Shown one piece after another: positions 9,063 through 19,600 of a DNA stretch of 61,305 nt (its first letter is position 1; each line of letters starts with the position of its first letter). Origin of the DNA: Pelobacter sp. (GTDB lineage Bacteria > Desulfobacterota > Desulfuromonadia > Geobacterales > Pseudopelobacteraceae); assembly GCA_030824515.1 (NCBI GenBank), contig JAVBXN010000058.1, forward strand, positions 1 through 61,305, in the 5' to 3' direction. The notes below the pieces were generated by a model that searched no databases, was not told the DNA's origin, and saw nothing but the letters and a program-made list of their open reading frames with translations. The translations under genes and the position numbers were made by a program.

Positions 9063-9263
9063 TTAGACGCGTGTCACGTTTGCGGCCTGAAGCCCTTTCG
9101 GACCCTTTGTTACTTCGAAAGTCACGCTATCACCTTCAGCAAGGGATTTGAAGCCATCACCTGCGATAGCGGAGAAGTGGCAGAATACATCCTCGCCACC
9201 TTCCTGCTCAAGAAATCCAAAACCCTTGCTGTCATTGAACCATTTTACTGTTCCGTTTACCAT
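9063..9263 (-). CDS. Cold-shock domain protein (CspA family)
   Basis: 66 residues, the whole length of a single cold-shock domain. RNP1 (KGFGFL) and RNP2 (VFCHFSAI) are present, with N-terminal [18 protein letters not shown] lies before the ATG at 9263. It is an RNA/ssDNA-binding chaperone. The upstream ~100 bp AT-rich leader could carry the temperature-sensitive 5' UTR usual for the family, but no cold box could be assigned. Confidence 0.95.
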   Translation of the reverse strand: MVNGTVKWFNDSKGFGFLEQEGGEDVFCHFSAIAGDGFKSLAEGDSVTFEVTKGPKGLQAANVTRV

Positions 9264-9454
9264 GTGCTTACTTCTCCTGATTCTTCTCTGTTTTTTATCC
9301 GAGAGATAATCTCGAATTTCATCGACCATAACAGCATTCGTTCAACAGTGTCAAGTTATTAATTATAAAAAAATTTAGGGGGGCAGGCACTATCCGGACG
9401 GGAATCATTTCCATAACATCCGGCATTAATCGTAACACGGGCAAATGTTTTTTT

Positions 9455-10162
9455 TCAGGGTGTTTGTTTCCCGGCCCGGGGCATTGTCTGCAGCCTGGCC
9501 AGAAACACGGCATGGCGCAACCCGCCCCGCCCGGGACGCTCGCAGCTAACTAAGAAGCCGGCTTTAGTCAGGCGCCTGACAAAACCTTCGTCATAATTCT
9601 CGCCCCAGACAGCCAGCATCCCGCCCGGCCTGAGCGCGGCCCTGGCATTCTCTATGGCCCGGCTGCCGTAGAGCGGGTCGTTCACGGCATCCGTCCCGGC
9701 GTGCGGGCCGCGGTACAGGTCCAGCACGATCGCATCGAATCCGGATTGATCCCTGCTGGCGGCATTTTTGCGGATCAGTTGAGCAACATCACCGATTTCC
9801 AGGGTCACGCGCGGGTCGTTGACGGCGCCGGCGGTGAGCGGCGCCAGGGCGCCCCGGCACCATTCGGCGACAACCGGGTTCAACTCGGCCACGACAACCT
9901 GAGCTGTATCCGGCAGGCTGTCAAGTACGGCCCTGAGTGTAAAACCCATGCCGAGCCCGCCCACCAGAACCCTGGGAGCGGCACTCTCCTTCAGACGTTG
10001 ACAACCAAGCTGGCCAAGCACGATCTCCGAACGATTGGCCAGGCTGTTCATCAACACCTGGGCGCCGATCATGATCAGGAAATCTTTTTCACCTCGCTGA
10101 CGCAGTTCCAGGAGCCCTTCGTCCGTTGCGATACTCTCGATGATTTTCCAGGGTTGCGCCAT
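9455..10162 (-). CDS. Spermidine-synthase-like class I methyltransferase-fold protein
   Basis: 235 residues. A Rossmann-like nucleotide site (VLVGGLGMGFTLRAVLD) is followed by VVVAELNPVVAEWCRG, ARVTLEIGD-like and FDAIVLDLYRGPHAGT. This is the layout of SpeE-type aminopropyltransferases, but the N-terminal beta-domain is short and catalytic Asp/Tyr sets of true spermidine synthase are not obvious, so I only assign the fold. It reads away from the cold-shock gene promoter on the same strand. Promoter not identified. Confidence 0.75.
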   Translation of the reverse strand: MAQPWKIIESIATDEGLLELRQRGEKDFLIMIGAQVLMNSLANRSEIVLGQLGCQRLKESAAPRVLVGGLGMGFTLRAVLDSLPDTAQVVVAELNPVVAEWCRGALAPLTAGAVNDPRVTLEIGDVAQLIRKNAASRDQSGFDAIVLDLYRGPHAGTDAVNDPLYGSRAIENARAALRPGGMLAVWGENYDEGFVRRLTKAGFLVSCERPGRGGLRHAVFLARLQTMPRAGKQTP

Positions 10163-10227
10163 GCTGCCCGCCTTTCGCTTTCAAACATTATCTATAAAGG
10201 GTGAAACGGGGTGTTCTGTCGGCGAAA

Positions 10228-10710
10228 TCAGCTGACCCCGGTAATTTCATATTCCCGGAAACCGGGTCCGGCGCCGCTCTCAACCAGGTCGCCGATGCTC
10301 CTGCCGATCAGAACCCTGCCAAGTGGAGACTGGTGCGTGATCACCAGGACTTCGTCCGGGCCGTCGGCAATTTTCAATCCACCCTCAAGCGGGCCGATAA
10401 AAACCATTCTGGCGCTGCCATCCCCGGTCTCAAGCGTCACCAGTGCCGTCAGACGTATCAACGAGTCACGATCGAAATGCTGTAGTTCCAGCTTTTTATA
10501 GGTTTCAAGCGCCACCCTGATCTCCTGGGCGCGATTGGCCTGTCCCTGGGCGACATAGGAGGCCTCCAGCGCCAGGGTTTCATACTTGTTGTCGGGAATA
10601 TTCTCCTCGTGGGTCGAGGCTTCATGGGCCGTTCTGGCCGCGGTCAAAAGCATCGCCAGATCGTGTGACAGCCGGGAAATTATCAGTTGGAGAATTCGGT
10701 CTTTGTTCAT
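10228..10710 (-). CDS. GreA/GreB-family protein (transcription-elongation-factor-like)
   Basis: 160 residues from the ATG at 10710 (MNKDRILQ). A helical N-terminal half (HEASTHEENIPDNKYETLALEASYVAQGQANRAQEI) resembles the coiled-coil of Gre factors; the C-terminal half (VTLETGDGSARMVFIGPLEGG...VLVITHQSPLGRVLIGRSIGDLV) is the GreA/GreB FKBP-like fold. The acidic pair that GreA places at the coiled-coil tip to stimulate RNA cleavage is not in the standard position, so it may be a Gre-like modulator that binds RNA polymerase without cleavage activity. Weak ribosome site; an alternative start is 10734. Confidence 0.75.
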   Translation of the reverse strand: MNKDRILQLIISRLSHDLAMLLTAARTAHEASTHEENIPDNKYETLALEASYVAQGQANRAQEIRVALETYKKLELQHFDRDSLIRLTALVTLETGDGSARMVFIGPLEGGLKIADGPDEVLVITHQSPLGRVLIGRSIGDLVESGAGPGFREYEITGVS

Positions 10711-10866
10711 TTTAAAGATATATCCCGCTTTCATTGATAAATTGTCGAAATACGAAAAATTGACTCAAGTCATAATTAAAAAAACGGCAACAGGTTAGGC
10801 TGAAACCGATCTGATCTAACCCTGATAAACAGGATAACTTCTAACTTACTAGAAACGGAGGAAATT

Positions 10867-11157
10867 ATGTGTGATTGCGGATCAACCCGGACGCCCGGTT
10901 CAGGACCTTTTGCTTCCGGCCGGGAACTGGTGGAATTTGTGCTGAATGCCCATGGCGGGGCAGTGGCACTGTCGGAGCTGCCGGGAGGCGGTCTGGAGCA
11001 TGACTGCCAGGGTTGCGGCAGCCACTTCGTGCTGAAAACCTTTGTACAGAGTTGTCCGGCCTGTGGCGGCGTGCATGCGGTATCGCCTCCCCGCGCCGAT
11101 GATCCGCAGGCTATTCAATATGCCGGAAAAGATTTCACGCTGCAACGGGCGGTATAA
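10867..11157 (+). CDS. Small zinc-ribbon protein, function unknown
   Basis: 96 residues with CxC near the start (MCDCGS) and a ribbon of two Cys pairs, CQGCG and CPACGG, 16 residues apart, consistent with one bound zinc. A good GGAGG lies before the ATG. It resembles small conserved Geobacteraceae proteins of unknown role. It is convergent with rsgA, 24 bp away, with no clear terminator between them. Confidence 0.7.
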   Translation: MCDCGSTRTPGSGPFASGRELVEFVLNAHGGAVALSELPGGGLEHDCQGCGSHFVLKTFVQSCPACGGVHAVSPPRADDPQAIQYAGKDFTLQRAV

Positions 11158-11181
11158 GCACAGCAGCGGGGCGAACCGGGC

Positions 11182-12126
11182 TCAGCGCCAATCCTTGCTG
11201 CGGGCCTCGGACTGGTCGGACTCAACCTCACCCAGCAGCTCCAGATAGGTTGAATAGCGTTCCGCCGGGATGCAGCCCTGTTCCACCAGGCTGATCACCC
11301 CGCAACCCGGCTCGGTGCGGTGCCGGCAGTTGCGGAAACGGCAGGCGGCCTGGCCATGCTCTTCAAATCCGGGAAAGTAGGAGGCAAGCTCCTCCACCGT
11401 GATATCCACCAGCCCGAACTCCCTGAAGCCGGGAGTATCGACCAACTCGCCGCCGCCGGGGAGCTGATGCAGCGTGGAAACGGTGGTGGTATGCCTCCCC
11501 TGGCTCTTGTAGTCGCTGACCTCCCTAACCTTGAGATCGATCTCCGGGCAGAGCGCGTTCAAAAGCGAACTCTTGCCGACCCCGCTGCTGCCGATGAATA
11601 CTCCGCGATGTCCCTGGCGCAGATAATCCAGCAGCGGCTGCAGACCGGTCCGATTGACGGCGCTGATGAAAAAGAACGGCACAGAACCGGCATAGATGCC
11701 GCTTAACTGGTTGAATAATTCAGTCGAATCGTCCAGATCACACTTGTTGACCACGACGAACGGCTGCAGTTCGGCTACCCGCGCGGCAACAATGGCCCGG
11801 TCGATGAATCCCGCCGGAGACTGGTGCGCAACCACGATGCCGAGAACATTCAGGTTTGCCGCGACCAGATGGACTCCGCCGCGGGCGTCGCGCCGGCGCA
11901 GTTCGGTCCTGCGTGGCAACCGCTGCAGCACACCGCCGGTGACGATCACGCCATCGCCGACCACATGCCCCGAATTGCGCTTGACCCGCACCATTCTGCG
12001 CCGGCCATCCTCGAAGGCGACCTCGACGGCAACCCCGTGATGCGCCACGATCATGCCTTCGCTTACCGGATCGATATCGGAAAGGTCGGGCGGCGGCGTC
12101 GGGCGGGCAGTTTTATTGCGTTCCAT
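11182..12126 (-). CDS. rsgA: Ribosome small-subunit-dependent GTPase A
   Basis: 314 residues. The GTPase motifs are circularly permuted as in RsgA/YjeQ: G4 NKCD comes before G1 GSSGVGKSS, followed by the switch RHTTTVS and G3 DTPGF. An N-terminal OB fold (VRVKRNSGHVVGDGVIVTGG) and a C-terminal zinc finger C-x5-C-x-H-x5-C (CRFRNCRHRTEPGC) complete the family architecture. It assists late 30S maturation and is ribosome-activated. The start is unsettled between 12126 (MERNK) and 12150. Probably in the uvrC-miaA-rsgA transcription unit, 100 bp after miaA. Confidence 0.93.
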   Translation of the reverse strand: MERNKTARPTPPPDLSDIDPVSEGMIVAHHGVAVEVAFEDGRRRMVRVKRNSGHVVGDGVIVTGGVLQRLPRRTELRRRDARGGVHLVAANLNVLGIVVAHQSPAGFIDRAIVAARVAELQPFVVVNKCDLDDSTELFNQLSGIYAGSVPFFFISAVNRTGLQPLLDYLRQGHRGVFIGSSGVGKSSLLNALCPEIDLKVREVSDYKSQGRHTTTVSTLHQLPGGGELVDTPGFREFGLVDITVEELASYFPGFEEHGQAACRFRNCRHRTEPGCGVISLVEQGCIPAERYSTYLELLGEVESDQSEARSKDWR

Positions 12127-12226
12127 TTTCAAGAATCTACCACCATCCACAGGAATTACCTGTTTATCGATTTATCCGCACCAGTTGAAAACCATACACC
12201 ATAAGTTGCCTGAAACGCCACCGGAT

Positions 12227-13150
12227 TCATCCCTTGCCCGCAGCCAAGCAGATCGACAGCGCCTGCTCCAGCGGATCAGCAACACCATCCACCCAGTTGA
12301 CAGCAACGCCGTGCCGTTCCATCTTGCGGAACCAGTTGCCCTGGCGCTTGGCAAAATCGTTGATGGCGCTGTTCAGCTTCTGAAACATGTCATTGCGGCT
12401 CAGGTCTCCCCGCAGAAAAGCCCCCACATAGCGGTATTCAAGACCGTAGTAATCCAGCCGTTCCCAGGCAATGCCGCTGTCGTGCAGGCTCTGGACCTCC
12501 TCAATCAGCCCGTTATCCAAGCGCTGCCGCAACCGTTCGGTGATGCGCCGCCGCATCTCGGGTCGCTCCAACCGGATTCCGATCACCAGCGGGTGAAGCT
12601 CCGGGTATGGTTCGGCTTCGCTCCGGGCGGAGCTGTCGTGGCGGGCGATCTCAATGGCGCGGATCGTGCGTTGCCGGTCCAGCAGGTCGGTCTGGTTATG
12701 CTGATCCGGCCTGAGAGCGTTCAGCATCCGGCAAAGTTCCTGATCGCTCTTGAGAGCAAGTTCGTTCCGCAACCGTTCGTCCGGCGGGACTTCCGCCATC
12801 CGGTAGCCGCGCAGGGCGGCGTCCAGGTACAAACCGCTGCCACCACAGAGGATCGGCAGTCGACCTCGTGAGGTTATCTGCTGCCATGCTTCCAGGAACA
12901 GGCGCTGGAAGGCGAAGACGCTGAACTCTTCGCCCGCATCGAGGATGTTTATCAGGTGGTGGGGGATCGGTCCGTATTCGTGCAGGTCCTTGCCGCTGCC
13001 GATGTCCATGCCGCGAAAGACCTGGCGCGAATCGGCCGAGATGATCTCGCCGCGCAGCCTTTCCGCCAGAGCCACCGCCAGGCGGGTCTTGCCGGAAGCG
13101 GTCGGACCGAGGATTGTCAGCAGGTTGAACGATTGATTCTGCTCAGTCAT
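12227..13150 (-). CDS. miaA: tRNA dimethylallyltransferase
   Basis: 307 residues, family length. P-loop [16 protein letters not shown], then [18 protein letters not shown] and PHHLINILD, are diagnostic of MiaA. It adds the isopentenyl group to A37 of tRNAs reading UNN codons. The start overlaps the uvrC stop by 8 bp, so translation is coupled. Confidence 0.96.
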   Translation of the reverse strand: MTEQNQSFNLLTILGPTASGKTRLAVALAERLRGEIISADSRQVFRGMDIGSGKDLHEYGPIPHHLINILDAGEEFSVFAFQRLFLEAWQQITSRGRLPILCGGSGLYLDAALRGYRMAEVPPDERLRNELALKSDQELCRMLNALRPDQHNQTDLLDRQRTIRAIEIARHDSSARSEAEPYPELHPLVIGIRLERPEMRRRITERLRQRLDNGLIEEVQSLHDSGIAWERLDYYGLEYRYVGAFLRGDLSRNDMFQKLNSAINDFAKRQGNWFRKMERHGVAVNWVDGVADPLEQALSICLAAGKG

Positions 13151-14975
13151 TGTGAAGCCCTCGCTGCAATTTTTCAGCGGTGGCCCGGTTCATCCCGTCC
13201 ACCGCGGCAATTTCCTCCACGCCTGCTTCCTTCAGGCGTTGCAGGCTGCCGAAATGCTTCAGCAGAGCGGTTCGACGCTTGGGACCGATGCCCGGAATCG
13301 CATCGATTCCTGAGGCGATCCCCTCTTTCCCGCGCAGTTTGCGGTGATATTCGATCGCGAAACGGTGGGCTTCGTCGCGGATCGCAGCCAAAAGCAGCAG
13401 CGGCGGCGAATTCTGACGCAGCACGACCGGGTTTTTCCTCCCCGGCAGAAACACGCGTTCATCGCTTTTCTGCACCATATCGGCGGAGACATCCCGCGCA
13501 GTGCGGCTCTTGGCCAGCGAGACCAGATCGAAACGGCCCACCAATCCCAGTTCGTTGATTATTTCCTGCGCCGCATTCAACTGGCCGATGCCGCCATCCA
13601 CCACCACCAGATCGGGTAGACCGTTCTTCTCAATGCTGTCGTCGCGGAAACGCCTGGAAAAGACTTCGCGCAGCATCGCAAAATCGTCCTGACCTTCAAC
13701 GGTGCGGATACTGTAGCGCCTGTAGTTGGCCTTGTCCGGCCTGGCAGAGCTGAATGTCACGCCGCTGCCGACCGGGAAGCGCCCCTGGATATTGGAGATG
13801 TCGTAGCATTCAATCCTGGACGGCAGACGGGTGAGCTGAAGACGCCGCTGCAGTTCCGCCAGAGTAGTTGCCGCCGAGGCCGCCGCTTCATCGCGTTCCC
13901 GCACCGCCGACTCGGCATTCCTGCTGGCCAACTCGACCAGTTCCCGCTTGGTTCCGCGCTGCGGGCATGTGATTGAAACCCGGCCGCCTTTCAGCTCTTC
14001 CAGCAATTCCACCAGCACGGCAGAATCCTCGATCTGCAGCGGCAACAGGATCTCCCCGGGAACGAAAACCTCGCAGGTATAATACTGCTGCAGGAAAGCC
14101 GATACCCCGGCGGCATCGTCCAGTTCCCACCCCAGACTGAAGAGGCGGCTGCCGGAGAGCACTCCGCCACGGATGAAAAGAATCGCCAGCTCAATGCGCC
14201 CACCCATCCGGTGAAATCCGACTACATCGCTGTCGCCGCCGCGCAGCACGACTTTCTGTTTTTCGACCGTAACCTGGATCGAGCGCAACAGGTTGCGCCA
14301 GCGGGCGGCCTCCTCGTAGAACATGCCTGCGGCGGCCTCGGCCATACGACGCTTGAATTCCGCCACCAGCTGCCGCCCCTTCCCATCCAGAAACAGCATC
14401 GCCCCTTCGACCAGGGCGAGATAAGCCTCTTTGGTGATCAAACCGTGGCAGGGAGCGCTGCACTGGCCGATCTGGTGGTACAAACAGGGGCGTTTGCGGG
14501 CCATGCAGGAGGCCAGGGGATAGTGGCGCAACGGGAAGATGCGGGTCATCTGGCGCAGCACCTCGCGGGCTGCCGAAGCCGAGGCATACGGTCCGAAATA
14601 GCGGGCGCCGTCATGCGGCATCTTGCGGACCAGCGTGAAACGCGGATACTCCTCTCGCAGATCAAGCCTCAGCGAAAAATAGTTTTTGTCGTCTTTAAGA
14701 TCAAGGTTATAGCGGGGGTGATGCTGCTTGATCAGGGTATTTTCAAGCAGCAAAGCTTCCTTCTCGGTATCGGTCAGCAGCACGTCGATATCGACGACCC
14801 TGGCCACCAGGAACCGGACATGATAACGGGAATCGCCAGATGCGTTGAAATAGGAACGTACGCGCTGCCGCAGGTTGCGGGCCTTGCCGATATAGATGAT
14901 GGTTCCGGCGTCATCGCGCATCAGGTATACCCCGGGCGCTGACGGCAGCTGACTTATTTTGTCTTCGAGGCTCAT
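13143..14975 (-). CDS. uvrC: UvrABC excinuclease subunit C
   Basis: 610 residues from [25 protein letters not shown] nuclease domain at the N-terminus (GVYLM...[18 protein letters not shown]), UVR interaction motif in the centre ([19 protein letters not shown]), RNase H-like second nuclease domain ([24 protein letters not shown]) and tandem helix-hairpin-helix at the C-terminus ([21 protein letters not shown]). It makes the dual incisions of nucleotide excision repair. An in-frame ATG/TTG upstream (15002) would add 9 non-conserved residues. Confidence 0.96.
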   Translation of the reverse strand: MSLEDKISQLPSAPGVYLMRDDAGTIIYIGKARNLRQRVRSYFNASGDSRYHVRFLVARVVDIDVLLTDTEKEALLLENTLIKQHHPRYNLDLKDDKNYFSLRLDLREEYPRFTLVRKMPHDGARYFGPYASASAAREVLRQMTRIFPLRHYPLASCMARKRPCLYHQIGQCSAPCHGLITKEAYLALVEGAMLFLDGKGRQLVAEFKRRMAEAAAGMFYEEAARWRNLLRSIQVTVEKQKVVLRGGDSDVVGFHRMGGRIELAILFIRGGVLSGSRLFSLGWELDDAAGVSAFLQQYYTCEVFVPGEILLPLQIEDSAVLVELLEELKGGRVSITCPQRGTKRELVELASRNAESAVRERDEAAASAATTLAELQRRLQLTRLPSRIECYDISNIQGRFPVGSGVTFSSARPDKANYRRYSIRTVEGQDDFAMLREVFSRRFRDDSIEKNGLPDLVVVDGGIGQLNAAQEIINELGLVGRFDLVSLAKSRTARDVSADMVQKSDERVFLPGRKNPVVLRQNSPPLLLLAAIRDEAHRFAIEYHRKLRGKEGIASGIDAIPGIGPKRRTALLKHFGSLQRLKEAGVEEIAAVDGMNRATAEKLQRGLHND

Positions 14976-15093
14976 GGCGGTAATCCTACTTGTTCGAAGC
15001 ATGAATGGGAAGAGGCTTGTTCAACCCGTGACTGCTCATAATTCAGGCAATATGATTAATAATAATGCGGCGAAGCAATCGAACAATTCCATG

Positions 15094-15113
15094 TATGCTG
15101 TAATATCAGCATA
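15094..15113. promoter_or_regulatory. Palindrome upstream of the amt promoter
   Basis: TATGCTG (15094-15100) and CAGCATA (15107-15113) are perfect inverse copies around TAATAT. It lies 9 bp upstream of the sigma-54 site. Its closeness to the promoter suits a dimeric regulator better than a remote enhancer; no match to a canonical NtrC site was seen. Confidence 0.4.
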
Positions 15114-15121
15114 TTACTCTC

Positions 15122-15138
15122 TTGGCGAAGTTTTTGCT
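15122..15138 (+). promoter_or_regulatory. Sigma-54 promoter of the ammonium transporter gene
   Basis: TTGGCGAAGTTTTTGCT has GG and GC in the -24/-12 positions with the exact spacing of the consensus TTGGCACN6TTGCT, mismatching only inside the -24 box. Predicted start of transcription is near 15150, giving a ~45-nt leader to amt. This fits nitrogen-limitation control. Confidence 0.65.
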
Positions 15139-15192
15139 AAGGTATGGAACTGTCCAAAGGCAGACAAACAGACACCAACGGGGGTATTCTGA

Positions 15193-16413
15193 ATGGAGAC
15201 CATGTCAACGATGACGGGCCTGAAGAGCAGCGCTGATGTACTTTTTCTGATGTTGGGGGCGGTAATGGTGTTTGCGATGCATGCCGGCTTCGCTTTTCTT
15301 GAAGTTGGCACGGTCCGCAAAAAGAACCAGGTCAACGCCTTCGTCAAAATCCTCACCGATTGGTCCGTTTCGACCATCGTCTATTTCCTGATCGGCTTCC
15401 CGATCGCATATGGCATCTCCTTTCTAAAACCGGCAGGCGAACTGATCGACAAAGCCCAAGGCTATGATCTTGTGCACTTCTTCTTCCTGCTCTGCTTCTC
15501 GGCCTGTATTCCGGCCATTATTTCAGGCGGCATTGCCGAACGCGCCAAGTTCTGGCCGCAGGTGATTGCCGGAGCCATCTTTGCCGGGCTCTCCTACCCA
15601 CTGTTCGAATCCCTGATCTGGGGACAGAATGCCTCCCTGCTGCAGAATATCTTCAAGTCGATCGGCGGCGCCGAATTTCACGACTACGCCGGCTCGGTGG
15701 TTGTCCACTCCATCGGCGGCTGGATTGCGCTGCCGGCGGTAATCATCCTCGGGCCACGCATGGGACGCTATGTTCGCGGCAAGTCCCACCCTATTCCGGT
15801 CAGCAACATCCCTTTCCTGGCGTTGGGTTCGTGGATCCTGGCGGTGGGCTGGTTCGGATTCAATGTCATGAGCGCCGGGAATTTCGAGAAGATCTCCGGA
15901 CTGGTGGCGGTCAATTCGCTAATGGCAATGGTCGGCGGCGTGCTGGCAGCCCTGGTGGCCGGCAAGAACGATCCCGGTTTTGTTCACAACGGTGCCCTGG
16001 CAGGACTGATCGCGGTCTGTGCCGGCAGCGACATCATGCATCCGCTGGCCTCGTTCGTGGTCGGTTGCATTGCCTCGATAATTTTCGTGTACGGCTTTCA
16101 CTACGAGCAGGAAAAACTGAAGATCGATGACGTACTGGGAGTCTGGCCGTTGCACGGTGTAATCGGCTCGTGGGGCGGCATTGCAGCCGGTATCTTCGGT
16201 CAGAAATTCATGGGTGGCATCGGCGGCGTGAGCTTCGTTTCACAGCTGGCAGGCAGCCTGTCGGCAATAGTATTTGCGTTGGCAAGCGGATTTATTGTCT
16301 ATGGAGTTCTCAGCCGGACCGTTGGCATCAGGCTTGACCAGGAAGACGAGTTTGCCGGAGCGGACATCGCTATCCATAGTATCGGAGCCTACCCTGAGGA
16401 TAGTATTCGCTGA
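15193..16413 (+). CDS. amt: Ammonium transporter (Amt family)
   Basis: 406 residues with about eleven membrane helices. Family marks: VLFLMLGAVMVFAMHAGFAFLEVGTVRKKN, DYAGSVVVHSIGGW (first conserved pore His), and the C-terminal LGVWPLHGVIGSWGG (second pore His). It conducts ammonium into the cell. GGGGG lies before the ATG. Unlike many amt loci there is no GlnB/GlnK PII gene beside it, and the C-terminal tail is short. A sigma-54 promoter precedes it. Confidence 0.94.
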   Translation: METMSTMTGLKSSADVLFLMLGAVMVFAMHAGFAFLEVGTVRKKNQVNAFVKILTDWSVSTIVYFLIGFPIAYGISFLKPAGELIDKAQGYDLVHFFFLLCFSACIPAIISGGIAERAKFWPQVIAGAIFAGLSYPLFESLIWGQNASLLQNIFKSIGGAEFHDYAGSVVVHSIGGWIALPAVIILGPRMGRYVRGKSHPIPVSNIPFLALGSWILAVGWFGFNVMSAGNFEKISGLVAVNSLMAMVGGVLAALVAGKNDPGFVHNGALAGLIAVCAGSDIMHPLASFVVGCIASIIFVYGFHYEQEKLKIDDVLGVWPLHGVIGSWGGIAAGIFGQKFMGGIGGVSFVSQLAGSLSAIVFALASGFIVYGVLSRTVGIRLDQEDEFAGADIAIHSIGAYPEDSIR

Positions 16414-16614
16414 TATTAATGATACGGTCACTGACAAATGATATGAAATTCCTTTCAAAGCGCGTCAGATAACGGTTTCTGACGCCTTTCGTTTCCGTTT
16501 CTTTCGTTGACAAGGACATGGAGAGGTGCTATTTAAAAGGCATTTTACCTGTGGATATATTCAGCTCTCCGTGCGCCGTCTAACTGCGTTGCCGGCCAGA
16601 AGAGGTCAACTAAC

Positions 16615-19600
16615 GTGATTTCATTGAAATTATGCCGTAACACACTCATCCGACTCCTGGTCGTTTTCGTCATAATTTCATCCCTCGCAATTCCACCTGC
16701 CATGAGTCAGGAATCAGAGGATTCTCAGGTATTTATCGCTGGTTTCAACGCCTATCAGCAAAAAGATTATGCCTCGTCCATCGCAAAGATGAACGAAGTT
16801 CTGCAAAAATATCCGGACACCCCCCTGAGGGACATGGCCCTGTTCTGGCTTTCCCGTGCGTACTACAAATCGGGTAACCAGAATGAAGCCGCCCGTTTTC
16901 TCTCCCAGTTTTCAAAAGAATACCCGGACAATCCGCTAAAAGGCACTGTCGAGGAAGAGTTACTCTCCCTGACGGCCCGTTACGAAAAAGGTGAGAAGTT
17001 GCCTTCCGGCCAGCAGGTGGCCAAGCAGCCTGATCGCGTGGTTGCCCAGAAAACCAAGGTCGCCCAGGAACGCATCGCTGCTGAACAAGCCGCCAAGGCC
17101 AAAGCCGAACAGGAGCGTATTGCGGCTGCAAAGGCTGAAGAAGCCAGGCTGGCGGCTGTAGCCGCTGCTGAAGCAGCCCGCATCGCAGCACTGAAACAGA
17201 CAGAAGAGAAAGCCACGGCTGAGAAAAAAGAACAGCAGCGACTGGCAGCCGTCAAGGCTGAGGAAGATCGCAAGGCAACTGAAAAAACCCGGCTTGCAAC
17301 CACCAAGCAGGAACTGGAGCGCATTACAGCCGAACAGGCACTTGCTGCGGAAGAACAGGCTCGCATAACCGCAGAGCAGGAACGCATGGCAGCTGAACAA
17401 GCCGCCAAGCTCAAGGCTGAGTTGGAACGCGTCGCGTCAGAGAAAAAAGAACAGGAACGCCTGGCGGCGGTCAAAGCCGAACAGGAGCGACTGGCAGCTG
17501 TAAAAGCCGAACAAGAACGTATCGCGGCCGAACAGGCCGCCAAAGCCAAGTCTGAGCAGGAACGCATGGCAGCAGCAAAGGCTGAAGAAACCAGACTGGC
17601 AGCGATAGCCGCTGCCGAGGCAGCCCGCATTGCCGCGCTCAAACAGGCAGAGGAAAAGGCCGCGGCTGAGAAAAAAGAACAGGAGCGGATCGCTGCTGTC
17701 AAGGCTGAGCAGGAACGCATCGCAGCGGTGAAGGCTGAGGAGGCCAGGTTGGCGGCAGTAGCCGCTGCCGAGGCAGCCCGCATTGCCACGCTCAAACAGG
17801 CAGAGGAAAAGGCTGCGGCTGAGAAAAATGAGCAAATACGCCTGGCGGCTGTCAAGGCCGAACAGGATCGCATCGCAGCCGAGCAGGTCGTCAAAGCCAA
17901 AGCCGAGCAGGAACGCGTTGCAGCTGAGAAAAAAGAGCAGCAAAGGCTGGCTGCTTTGAAGGCCGAAGAAGAGCGTAAAGCAGCCGAAGCAGCTCGTCTG
18001 GCGGCTCTCAAACAGGCCGAAGAAAAGGCCGCGGCCCAGAAGAAGGAACTTGAGCGCCTGGCGGCGGTTAAAGCCGAGCAGGAACGTATTGTAGCAGCTA
18101 AGGCCGAGGAGGCACGCCTTGCCGCAGCCGAGGCAGCTCGCATTGCGGCCGTAAAAAAGGCTGAAGAAAAGGCTGCGGCTGAAAAAGTCGAGCAGGATCG
18201 CTTGGCAGCCGTAAAAGCAGAGCAAGAACGCATTGCGGCAGTGAAGGCTGAAGAGGCAAGACTGGCAGCGGCCGAAGCCGCTCGCATTGCTGCGCTAAAG
18301 CAGGCTGAACAAAAAGCCGCAGCGGAGAAAATTGAGCGTGAACGACTGGCGGCCGCACAGGTGGAACAGGAACGAGTGGCCACAGTCCAGGCTGAGTTGA
18401 CTCGACTGGCCGAGACAAAGAAAGAACGCGAGCGCCTGGCAGCCGTAAAGGCCGAACAGGACCGCATCGCGGCAGAGCAGGCCGCCAGGGCCAAAGCCGA
18501 GCAGGAACGTATCGCGGCATTGAAAGCGGAAGAGGCCAGAGTCGCGGCTGCTGCCGCTGAAGCTGCCCGCATTGCCGCAATCAAACAGGCCGAAGAAAAG
18601 GCCACAACCGATAAAAAAGAGTTCGAACGTCAAGCGGCGATCAAGGCTGAGGAACAGTTGCTGGCGACTCAAAAAGCTGCTGACGAGAAAATCCGCGCGG
18701 AAAAGAACGCTCTTCGCGAAAAGGCGATTGCCCAGTACAAATCAATCATCGACAAATATCCCGGCAGTTCCGCGGCGGCATCTGCTGCCGCCAAGCTGCG
18801 TGAACTGGGTCTGGCGGTAGCTCTGCCGCAGGTTGCAGTTGCTGAGCCGGTTCCCGAAAATGCCCAGATTTTGAGGCTGGAAGTTGCCCAATACGCTGGT
18901 TTTGAATTTAACCTGATGGCACGTCCCGAAGCGTACCATGTTGCACAGCGGGTAAATGTGCCGTTTGAGATTACCAATCGTGGCAACGGCAACGACGCCT
19001 TTTATCTTGAGTCGGCTTTCCCGGATGAATTCAAGGCGCAATTTGCAGCAACTTCGTCACCCGATGCAGTCATCAACCAGACTCCTGTATTGGCCCAGGG
19101 CGAAACCTTCAGGGGCATAGTCAGCCTGGTAATACCGGCTACAAGCATTGATGGTTTGCGGATCACCCATCCGGTAAAGGCAGCTTCAAAGCTGATGGCA
19201 GAGGCCAGCCAATCACGTGAAATCCGCCTGATTGCTTCGGCGCCGCTGCTGCGAGCCGTACTGAAGACTGACAAGACACAACCTTTGCCAGGTGATAAGA
19301 TCGTCTATCGCATAGCAGTTTTGAACGTCGGCTCAACCGTGGCCAAGGACGTGACTTTCAGGCTTAATTTCCCGCCGCAGCTGGAACCGGTTGATTATGC
19401 CGCCGCCGGATTCAAGCAGGAAATGAAATCTGCGCTGGTGTTCGACGGTCTGCAGGTCAACTCGGGCGAGAGTCGCGAATTGAGTGTTACCTTCCAGTTG
19501 AAGGAAGATTCACTGGCGGGCCAGGAGTTGGCAACCAGAGCCGAGTTGATTAACAACCCGCTCAAGACGACCGCGGCGTTTGTATCCAACATGGCATATG

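Noticed and set aside
15303..15318. TTGGCACGGTCCGC inside amt as a sigma-54 promoter
   Set aside because: GG to GC spacing is two bases short and the site lies inside the coding region.
16980..18605. 541-residue open frame on the minus strand
   Set aside because: It lies opposite the Ala/Glu/Lys repeat of the plus-strand gene. The low-complexity Ser/Ala/Arg product is a mirror of the repeat and has no ribosome site.
16615..18700. Repeat region as a CRISPR or satellite array
   Set aside because: Repeats are codon-level, of variable length, and code a continuous helix; there are no spacers.
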